The notes under the pieces: model-generated
Databases searched by the model: none
Seen by the model: the letters and a program-made list of their open reading frames with translations, nothing else
Told to the model about the DNA's origin: nothing
DNA from: Kaistia dalseonensis
Lineage (GTDB): Bacteria; Pseudomonadota; Alphaproteobacteria; Rhizobiales; Kaistiaceae
Direction: 5' to 3'
DNA length: 64,000 nt
NCBI RefSeq assembly: GCF_030814715.1
Contig: NZ_JAUSVO010000004.1
Location: 640,649-704,648, forward strand
Made by a program: the position numbers and the translations under genes
In this document: positions 58,360 to 64,000 of the stretch, in pieces
Numbering within the stretch: position 1 is the stretch's first letter
How the letters are laid out: each line of letters opens with the position of its first letter

Positions 58360-59013
58360 ATGACGGACGCTGTCGAACTCGAAGCGCTGGACCTGGCGGC
58401 GCTGCTTTGCAGCCGTGTCTGCCACGACATCATCTCCCCCGTTGGCGCAATCAATAACGGCCTCGAGGTTCTCGACGAGGAGAACAATGAGGAGATGAAG
58501 GCCTTCGCCTTCGACCTGATCCGCAAGAGCGCGCGCCAGGCGTCGGCCAAGCTGCAATTCGCGCGGCTTGCTTTCGGCGCTGCCGGATCGGCCGGCGCCG
58601 AGATCGACCTCGGCGATGCCGAGAAGGTCGCGCGCGGCTGGATGGATGGCGAGAAGGCGGAGTTTTCCTGGACCGCGCCCCGCGCGCTGATGGCCAAGAA
58701 CCGCGTCAAGCTGCTGCTCAATCTCGTGCTGCTGGCGACATCCGCCGTGCCGCGCGGCGGCTCGATCAGGGTTTCCGTCGAGGGCGATCCGTCCGCGCCG
58801 GATTTCACGCTGCATTGCTCGGGCCCCAGCGCCCGCATTCCCGGCGCCTTCGAAAAGCTCGTGCCCGGCCATCTGGTCGATGTGCATGTGGATGCCCACG
58901 CCGTACAGCCCTATTATGCCGGGCTGCTCGCACGCTCCTGCGGCATGGACGTCGCGGCCGTCCTCGACGGCACGGACGTGATCATCACCGCGAAGAGCGC
59001 AAAGGCGGCCTGA
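58360..59013 (+). CDS. chpT: ChpT histidine phosphotransferase
   Basis: 217 residues from the ATG that follows GGGGAAG. The dimeric phosphotransferase helix carries the phospho-accepting histidine H22 in SRVCHDIISPVGAINNGLE. A degenerate kinase-like second domain follows (KNRVKLLLNLVLLATSAVPRGG). It receives phosphate from CckA and hands it to CtrA and CpdR. Convergent with ctrA across a terminator, a neighbourhood conserved in Rhizobiales. Confidence 0.95.
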   Translation: MTDAVELEALDLAALLCSRVCHDIISPVGAINNGLEVLDEENNEEMKAFAFDLIRKSARQASAKLQFARLAFGAAGSAGAEIDLGDAEKVARGWMDGEKAEFSWTAPRALMAKNRVKLLLNLVLLATSAVPRGGSIRVSVEGDPSAPDFTLHCSGPSARIPGAFEKLVPGHLVDVHVDAHAVQPYYAGLLARSCGMDVAAVLDGTDVIITAKSAKAA

Positions 59014-59318
59014 TCCGCCGCCACAGCCGCTCGGTCGTCAGGCCCGTTCGATCGCGAGCGGAAGACAGGCTCTGCATTTTGTCGGATGAGTGCCGTCGCG
59101 TATCGGCTTCGATGGGCTGGCTTCGCCGGCCAGTCGCCGCCATGCGGACGTGATCCGCCCGTCCTCGCACCGTATTGCGACGGCGGAAGCCGCCTCCGGG
59201 CCGCACTTGAGGCTGCGCCCTGGCAGGCGGGGAGGCGAGGGACGGCGGCGCGTCGAAAATCCGGACAAACAAAAACCCCGCCGAAGCGGGGCTTTTTCGA
59301 TGGTGCCGTTCGACGGGC
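59014..59318. other. chpT-ctrA convergent intergenic region
   Basis: 305 bases between two gene ends. The only clear signal is the terminator at 59271-59297. No further gene was seen: the open frames crossing it are Arg/Ser-rich and without ribosome binding sites. Confidence 0.5.
59271..59297. terminator. Bidirectional terminator between chpT and ctrA
   Basis: AAAAA-CCCCGC-CGAA-GCGGGG-C-TTTTT: a six-pair GC stem with a stable CGAA tetraloop, flanked by A5 and T5, so it works on both strands for the convergent genes. Confidence 0.88.
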
Positions 59319-60020
59319 TTATGCCGTGGCGCGCATATCCGCGTCGTCCGGCTCGCGCAGCACATAGCCGCGGCCCCAGACCGTCTCGATGTAGTTATGG
59401 CCGTTCGTCGCCGTCGCCAGCTTCTTGCGCAGCTTGCAGATGAAGACGTCGATGATCTTCAGTTCGGGCTCGTCCATGCCGCCATAGAGATGGTTCAGGA
59501 ACATCTCCTTGGTCAGCGTGGTGCCCTTGCGGAGCGAGAGCAGCTCCAGCATCTGGTATTCCTTGCCCGTCAGATGCACGCGGCTGCCATTCACCTCGAC
59601 CGTCTTGGTGTCGAGATTGACCGTGAGGTCGCCCGTATTGATGACGGACTGGGCATGACCCTTCGACCGGCGCACGATCGCATGGATGCGGGCGACCAGC
59701 TCGTCCTTGTGGAACGGCTTGGTCATGTAGTCGTCGGCGCCGAAGCCGAGACCGCGAACCTTGTCCTCGATGCCGGCGAGGCCGGAGAGGATCAGGATCG
59801 GCGTCTTCACCTTCGACACGCGCAGCGCCCGCAGGACCTCGTAGCCGGACATGTCCGGCAGGTTCAGGTCGAGCAGGATGATGTCGTAATCATAGAGTTT
59901 GCCGAGATCGACGCCCTCTTCGCCGAGATCCGTCGTGTAGACGTTGAAGTTCTCGGATTTGAGCATCAACTCGATGCTCTGCGCCGTGGCGCTGTCGTCT
60001 TCGATCAGCAGAACTCGCAT
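59319..60020 (-). CDS. ctrA: CtrA cell-cycle master response regulator
   Basis: 233 residues. Receiver with D9/D10-type acidic pocket and phosphorylation site D51 in [13 protein letters not shown], lysine in MTKPFHKDE, and a winged-helix DNA-binding domain ([54 protein letters not shown]) that is nearly invariant among alphaproteobacteria. The C-terminus ends in Ala (MRATA), a proteolysis signal in Caulobacter CtrA, where it ends in AA. It controls division, DNA methylation and flagellar genes. Upstream lie a TTAACCAT half-site and GANTC sites, consistent with autoregulation and methylation control. Confidence 0.98.
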   Translation of the reverse strand: MRVLLIEDDSATAQSIELMLKSENFNVYTTDLGEEGVDLGKLYDYDIILLDLNLPDMSGYEVLRALRVSKVKTPILILSGLAGIEDKVRGLGFGADDYMTKPFHKDELVARIHAIVRRSKGHAQSVINTGDLTVNLDTKTVEVNGSRVHLTGKEYQMLELLSLRKGTTLTKEMFLNHLYGGMDEPELKIIDVFICKLRKKLATATNGHNYIETVWGRGYVLREPDDADMRATA

Positions 60021-60098
60021 ACCAATCCCCTCAAATGTCTATCCTGGGCTTGGCGCATCCGGCCTTCGCGAACCGGCGCTTGGGAAACGGCTCACCCC

Positions 60099-60139
60099 GA
60101 CTCGAAAGCTAACGAATAATGGTTAACAAATTCTGATTC
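60099..60139 (-). promoter_or_regulatory. CtrA half-site TTAACCAT flanked by two GANTC methylation sites
   Basis: On the minus strand TTAACCAT occupies 60126-60119, about 100 bp before the ctrA start. GACTC at 60099-60103 and GATTC at 60135-60139 flank it. TTAACCAT is the half-site bound by CtrA in Caulobacter and rhizobia, and GANTC is the target of the CcrM methylase, whose state gates ctrA P1 in Caulobacter. The cluster suggests the same logic here. Confidence 0.5.
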
Positions 60140-60298
60140 GCCCTCACAAGAGGCCGGAGCAAATTGTTTGGAATTTGCCCGATCGCCTTGAAAAATCGAA
60201 CGATTTGGCGCGACCCGCGCTTCACCGTCCAATTGAGCGAAATCCGGTAACCAATTCGTCGGATTCACGGAATTAGGATGAGGAACCACCAGACGAGG

Positions 60299-60313
60299 TT
60301 TACCCGGCCTTAA
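60299..60313. promoter_or_regulatory. CtrA-like box TTTA-N7-TTAA
   Basis: TTTA CCCGGCC TTAA matches the CtrA consensus TTAA-N7-TTAA in seven of eight fixed positions with correct spacing. It lies about 220 bp before fliJ and 280 bp before ctrA. CtrA control of fliJ and other flagellar genes is known in alphaproteobacteria. Confidence 0.4.
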
Positions 60314-60530
60314 GCCCTCCTACGCCATGATTAACGCGACACGTAAACGAAAGGTTAGCGCCGGCCGTCGATCTTAATAAACGGGCAAGCGTCGGGGCGG
60401 TGGACGGCGCAGGGATCGGGCTTTCCGCGCCCTCTTTGCGGCACCACGCCGCTGTGGATAGTCCGATGGCGCGAACGGGACGAATGCGTGACGGCCGGCG
60501 GGGGCCGACCGGGGTAAGGGAGTAACGAGT

Positions 60531-60959
60531 ATGAAGTCGCGTGACAGCCTCATCAGGCTGAAGCGGTTCCAGGTCGAAGAGAAGCGCCGTCAGGTCAGCC
60601 AGATCGAGATGATGATCGCCGAGTTCGAGCGCATGGCCCGCGATCTCGATGACCAGATCGTCATCGAGCAGGATCGGAGCGGCATCCACGATACCGCCCA
60701 TTTCGCCTATCCGACCTTCGCCCGAGCCGCCATGCAGCGTCGCGACAATCTCCGCGCTTCGGCGCTCGAGCTCGAGGGGCAGCGCAATGCGGCGCAGGAG
60801 GATCTGAACCTCTCGCTCGAGGAACTGCAGAAATACGAGGCCCTGGCCGAGCGCGATACGGAGCGAGGACAGATCGAAGGCGAGGCGGTCGAGCCACCGC
60901 CCGCCCATGGCCGCCGCGGCGGACGCAGCGCCGTCGGCGGCGAACGCCGTTCCTGGTAG
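60531..60959 (+). CDS. fliJ: FliJ flagellar export chaperone
   Basis: 142 residues, mostly two long helices forming a coiled coil: SRDSLIRLKRFQVEEKRRQVSQIEMMIAEFERMARDLDDQI at the start is typical of alphaproteobacterial FliJ. FliJ is the stalk of the FliI ATPase in the flagellar type III export gate. fliI itself is not in the window. ATG after AAGGGAG. Divergent from ctrA, an arrangement seen in rhizobia. Ends 3 bp from the convergent GNAT gene. Confidence 0.9.
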   Translation: MKSRDSLIRLKRFQVEEKRRQVSQIEMMIAEFERMARDLDDQIVIEQDRSGIHDTAHFAYPTFARAAMQRRDNLRASALELEGQRNAAQEDLNLSLEELQKYEALAERDTERGQIEGEAVEPPPAHGRRGGRSAVGGERRSW

Positions 60960-60962
60960 CCG

Positions 60963-61592
60963 TCAGCCGGCCTGCTTCGGCTCGATCAGGGCGACATGGC
61001 GCCCGGCGGTTGGCGGCAGCAGGCCGAGCAGCCGCGGATCCTCCGATACCTCGATCGCGAATTTGAACGGCTGAAAGCCGTGCTTGCGATAAAAATGGAT
61101 GGCGGCCGGATCGTCGAAGGTGCAGGTGTGCAGCCAGACGCGCCGCGTATCGCCGCGCCATGCGCTTTCAAGCGCGCTCGCCATCAGCACGCTGCCGGCG
61201 CCTGAGCCCCTGGCTTCCGGCACGACGCCGAACATGCCGATCTCGACATTGCCCGCTTCGGGCTTCGCCCGGCGCAGTTCGGCCAAGCCGATCGGTGCGC
61301 CGTCGCGCTCGAGGAAATAGACCTCGGTATTCGGGTCCTCCAGCATGGCGCGCAATGTCTCATCCGGCATGCGGATGCGCGAAAACCAGAGCCAGTCATG
61401 GCCGATCCGGCGATAAAGCGCGCGATATTCATCGAGCGTCGGGCTCATGATGCGCCGGACCGACAATTCCGGCGCCGGCCGCGCCGGCCGGATCGTCGGG
61501 CTGGGCATCTCGAGATAGGTGACGACATTCGCGATCAGCCCCGGCGGCAGGTCGGTATATCCGTCGAGATCGAGCGGGATCGAGGCCATCAT
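60963..61592 (-). CDS. GNAT-family N-acetyltransferase
   Basis: 209 residues. Acetyl-CoA loop in [19 protein letters not shown] (Q/RxxGxG/A variant), then [22 protein letters not shown], the GNAT motif B with the conserved tyrosine. An extra 40-residue N-terminal part precedes the domain. The substrate is unknown. The ATG overlaps the stop of the DUF3572 gene (ATGA), so the two genes are translationally coupled. Confidence 0.9.
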   Translation of the reverse strand: MMASIPLDLDGYTDLPPGLIANVVTYLEMPSPTIRPARPAPELSVRRIMSPTLDEYRALYRRIGHDWLWFSRIRMPDETLRAMLEDPNTEVYFLERDGAPIGLAELRRAKPEAGNVEIGMFGVVPEARGSGAGSVLMASALESAWRGDTRRVWLHTCTFDDPAAIHFYRKHGFQPFKFAIEVSEDPRLLGLLPPTAGRHVALIEPKQAG

Positions 61593-61882
61593 TCCACCGC
61601 CTGGTCGAGGATGAAGCGCGCGGCCGCGAAAAGCGTCGGGCGGACTTTTTCGCGCGCGCAGAAGACGAGCAGCAGCGGCTCGTTCTCCATGAAATATTCA
61701 AGCACGCCGGCCAGGAAGCCGGGATCGCCGGCCGCGGTTCGGATCGTGTCGGGGCCGAGCCCGGCCAGCGCAAGAAAGCGTCCGAGTTCCTCCGGCTCGC
61801 CGGCGAGGAAGGCGAGCGCCCTGATCGCCAGTTGCTCCGCCGCCTCGCGGTCCAACGGTCTTTCCCTGTCCCGGATCATCAT
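61589..61882 (-). CDS. DUF3572 family protein
   Basis: 97 residues, all-helical: [40 protein letters not shown] and [19 protein letters not shown]. This is the small DUF3572 family, found beside divK in many Rhizobiales (memory). The function is unknown. Divergent from divK, 96 bp apart, and coupled to the GNAT gene downstream. Confidence 0.88.
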   Translation of the reverse strand: MMIRDRERPLDREAAEQLAIRALAFLAGEPEELGRFLALAGLGPDTIRTAAGDPGFLAGVLEYFMENEPLLLVFCAREKVRPTLFAAARFILDQAVE

Positions 61883-61932
61883 TTCCCTTTCCGAAACGAA
61901 TCTTGGCTAGATTGCCCCTCGAATACCACCAT

Positions 61933-61957
61933 GCGGCCGGAGAAAAACCCCGGCCGC
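61933..61957 (+). promoter_or_regulatory. Leader hairpin upstream of divK
   Basis: GCGGCCGG (61933-61940) and CCGGCCGC (61950-61957) form a perfect 8-bp stem with a nine-base A-rich loop, 21 bp before the divK start. It could slow or attenuate transcription, or simply shape the leader. A GANTC site (GAATC) lies further upstream at 61898-61902. Confidence 0.4.
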
Positions 61958-61978
61958 GACCGAGCGAGTGCAGGGCGA

Positions 61979-62350
61979 ATGGCCAAGACCGTTCTCGTCG
62001 TGGAAGACAACGAGCTCAACATGAAGCTCTTCCACGATCTCCTGGAAGCGCATGGCTACAACATCATCCAGACCCGCAATGGCCTGGAAGCGCTCGATCT
62101 CGCCCGTCGCCATCATCCCGATCTTATCCTGATGGACATCCAGCTGCCCGAAGTTTCGGGGCTGGAGGTGACCAAATGGATCAAGGAGGACGACACGCTG
62201 AAGGCGATCCCGATCATCGCCGTCACCGCCTTTGCCATGAAGGGCGATGAGGAGCGCATCCGCCAAGGGGGTTGCGAGGCCTATCTCTCCAAGCCAATCT
62301 CGGTTGCGAAGTTCATCGAAACCGTGAAGGCCTATCTCGGAGAGGCATGA
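61979..62350 (+). CDS. divK: DivK single-domain response regulator
   Basis: 123 residues, receiver domain only. Acidic pair E9/D10 in [12 protein letters not shown], phosphorylation site D53 in [15 protein letters not shown] and K switch residues in [11 protein letters not shown] and YLSKPISV. DivK relays cell-pole signals between PleC/DivJ and the CckA-ChpT-CtrA path. The start codon [11 protein letters not shown] matches the family. It shares a 4-bp overlap with pleD. Confidence 0.96.
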   Translation: MAKTVLVVEDNELNMKLFHDLLEAHGYNIIQTRNGLEALDLARRHHPDLILMDIQLPEVSGLEVTKWIKEDDTLKAIPIIAVTAFAMKGDEERIRQGGCEAYLSKPISVAKFIETVKAYLGEA

Positions 62351-63717
62351 TGACCGCCCGCGTGCTGGTGGTTGATGACGTGGCGAGCAATGTTCGTCTG
62401 CTCGAAGCGCGACTATCGGCGGAATATTTCGAAGTCGTGACGGCCATGAGTGGTCCGGAGGCGCTGGAAATCTGCGCCCGCGGCCAATGCGATCTCGTGC
62501 TCCTCGATGTCATGATGCCCGGCATGGACGGGTTCGAGGTCTGCCGGCGCCTGAAGCGCAATCCGGCGACCGCGCAATTGCCCGTCATCATGGTGACGGC
62601 GCTCGATCAGCCATCGGACCGCGTCGCAGGTCTGGAGGCCGGCGCCGACGACTTCCTGACCAAGCCGATCAACGAACTCGCCCTGATGACGCGGGTCCGC
62701 AGCCTCGCGCGGCTGCGCGCGCTCACCAACCAGCTGATGCTGCGCGCCTCGGCCGCGCGACAGCTCGGCCTCGATGCGCCGACGGATGGGCCGGCCCCCT
62801 CCGGCGACAGTGGCCGCATCCTGCTGGTCGAGGACAATGAACCGGTTCGCCGCCGCATGATCGAGACGCTTTCGGCCCATTACCAGGTCGATGTCGAGAC
62901 CGATCCGCGCGAGGCGCTGTTTCGTGCGGCCGAGGGCGTGCATGATCTGGCGATGATCAGCCTCGATCTCGCCGGCTCCGATGGATTGCGGCTCTGCGCG
63001 CGGATCCGCTCCGCCGAGACCGTGCGGGCCATGCCGATCCTGGTGCTGGCGGGGCCGGGTGACAACAAGCGGATCCTGCGCGGCCTCGATTTCGGCATCA
63101 ACGACTATCTGATGCGCCCGATCGATCGCAACGAGATGCTGGCGCGGGTGCGCACCCAGATCCGTCGCCATCGCTATGCCGAGCGATTGCGCGAGAACCT
63201 GCAGCTCACCATGGCCATGGCCATCACCGACGGTCTCACGGGCCTGCATAACCGCCGCTATCTCGAGCGGCACCTCTCCGGGCTGGTCCGCCAGTCGACC
63301 GATGACGACAAGCCGCTCAGCCTGCTGCTTCTCGACATCGATTTCTTCAAGTCCGTCAACGATACGTTCGGACACGATGCCGGCGATGACGTGCTGCGCG
63401 AATTTTCGCGGCGCATCCGCAAGACCGTTCGCGCGGTGGATCTCGTCTGCCGCTTCGGCGGCGAGGAATTCGTTGTGGTGATGCCGGATACCGATCCGGG
63501 CGATGCGGCGCTGGTTGGTGAACGCATCCGCAATCGCATCGCCCACCCGCCCTTCCTCATCGAGGGAGGGGAGGAGACCTTGTCCATGACGGTCTCGATC
63601 GGGCTCGCAAGCCGGGTCGGCCAGGACGATACGCCTGAGCAGATGCTGCGGCGCGCCGATGAGGCGCTCTATCGCGCCAAGCGCGAAGGCCGCAATCGCG
63701 TCGCGCCGGCGGCCTGA
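62347..63717 (+). CDS. pleD: PleD diguanylate cyclase response regulator
   Basis: 456 residues. Two receiver domains: the first (1-125) with phosphorylation site D54, the second (about 155-275) an adaptor copy. The GGDEF domain follows (about 290-450), with the active signature GGEEF at 371-375 and the product-inhibition I-site RxxD at 362-365, exactly five residues before it. It makes c-di-GMP when phosphorylated and drives the swarmer-to-stalk type transition in Caulobacter. The overlapping ATGA with divK (62347-62350) shows translational coupling. Confidence 0.97.
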   Translation: MMTARVLVVDDVASNVRLLEARLSAEYFEVVTAMSGPEALEICARGQCDLVLLDVMMPGMDGFEVCRRLKRNPATAQLPVIMVTALDQPSDRVAGLEAGADDFLTKPINELALMTRVRSLARLRALTNQLMLRASAARQLGLDAPTDGPAPSGDSGRILLVEDNEPVRRRMIETLSAHYQVDVETDPREALFRAAEGVHDLAMISLDLAGSDGLRLCARIRSAETVRAMPILVLAGPGDNKRILRGLDFGINDYLMRPIDRNEMLARVRTQIRRHRYAERLRENLQLTMAMAITDGLTGLHNRRYLERHLSGLVRQSTDDDKPLSLLLLDIDFFKSVNDTFGHDAGDDVLREFSRRIRKTVRAVDLVCRFGGEEFVVVMPDTDPGDAALVGERIRNRIAHPPFLIEGGEETLSMTVSIGLASRVGQDDTPEQMLRRADEALYRAKREGRNRVAPAA

Positions 63718-64000
63718 TCGCACCTCGGACGGGGTGCCGTCACCTTCTGGGGTGGCGTCGATCGGACGATTTCATCGAGCCGGCGAAATTCTTTTCGGCA
63801 ATTTGCACGGGGCGTTGGGGCTTGGCCGCGGTTGTTGGCGGCTTGGGCGGTTTCGGGCTGTGGATTTCCGATTTGGGGATTTTGGCAGGATTGCTGTTGT
63901 TTTGAGCTGTGTGGCGCGAGATTATCCACAGGGTGTCATGAAGAATTGGCAAAATGGGGTTGGGGTTATGATTTGGTCGTTGACAGATTGGGGTGTTGGG
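63718..64000. other. Region after pleD with a consensus DnaA box
   Basis: The final 283 bases hold no convincing gene; the composition shifts to G/T-rich. TTATCCACA, the E. coli consensus DnaA box, lies at 63922-63930. In many Rhizobiales rpmG follows pleD and may begin past the window end. Confidence 0.5.

Larger units (their letters stand above)
60021..60530. other. ctrA-fliJ divergent control region
   Basis: 510 bases without a gene, AT-richer than its surroundings, holding the promoters of ctrA (minus) and fliJ (plus). The discernible elements are the CtrA half-site and GANTC sites at 60099-60139, another GANTC at 60263-60267 and a TTTA-N7-TTAA box at 60299-60313. No hairpin with a T run and no open frame with a ribosome site was found. 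Confidence 0.6.

Noticed and set aside
1..64000. CRISPR arrays, phage genes, transposases or a genomic island
   Set aside because: No regularly spaced repeats, no integrase or transposase, no tRNA target and no long shift in codon usage were seen.

Overview
The window is a gene-dense, high-GC stretch of an alphaproteobacterial chromosome. The right end carries eipA, chpT, ctrA, fliJ, a DUF3572 gene, divK and pleD, the CtrA cell-cycle circuit in an arrangement typical of Hyphomicrobiales (Rhizobiales). A small DUF1127 gene followed by stem-loops with CCTCC loops also fits that class. Genus cannot be fixed from the sequence alone. No rRNA, tRNA, CRISPR array, transposase or phage gene was seen.

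Region by region. 0.1-4.6 kb: a CPA2 cation/proton antiporter, an EAL phosphodiesterase and a cytochrome b561. 4.6-10.9 kb: an AdeRS-like two-component system divergent from an AdeAB-like RND pump. 11-14.6 kb: a GNAT protein, a MarR-controlled operon of two small proteins with a strong palindromic operator, and a Tat-exported alpha/beta hydrolase. 14.8-19.1 kb: a second, MdtAB-like RND pump whose leader can fold over its ribosome binding site. 19.1-24.1 kb: an AraC/SDR divergent pair and a large autotransporter. 24.1-29.4 kb: a binding-protein ABC importer operon ending in a ROK regulator, with a 25-bp AT-rich palindrome upstream. 29.6-40 kb: mixed housekeeping genes (DUF218, DUF2252, a YdeP-type molybdoenzyme, an aldose epimerase-like protein, gluconokinase, a YegS-type lipid kinase, a CPA1 antiporter).

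40.0-51.0 kb is the most interesting block. Nine co-directional, mostly overlapping genes encode a zinc deaminase, a two-subunit TPP-dependent decarboxylase, a GMC oxidoreductase, an AtzA/SsnA-type aminohydrolase, a ring-hydroxylase catalytic subunit that lacks its Rieske domain, a xanthine-dehydrogenase-like enzyme (fused FAD-Mo chain plus 2Fe-2S chain) and an aldehyde dehydrogenase. A LysR gene lies just upstream and a 19-bp dyad with a T-N11-A core precedes the first gene. The enzyme set suggests stepwise breakdown of an amino-substituted N-heterocycle such as a purine, pterin or pyrimidine, but the substrate is not evident and I do not recognise the exact combination.

51-57.5 kb holds regulators and small enzymes. 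It includes a DUF1127 gene whose 3' region forms three consecutive hairpins, each showing the same ten-base loop ACCTCCTCCC. This is an anti-Shine-Dalgarno array of the CcsR/cuckoo RNA type. 57.5-63.7 kb is the cell-cycle block. ChpT passes phosphate to CtrA, DivK acts upstream of it, and PleD makes c-di-GMP. The ctrA-fliJ intergenic region carries a TTAACCAT CtrA half-site between GANTC methylation sites.
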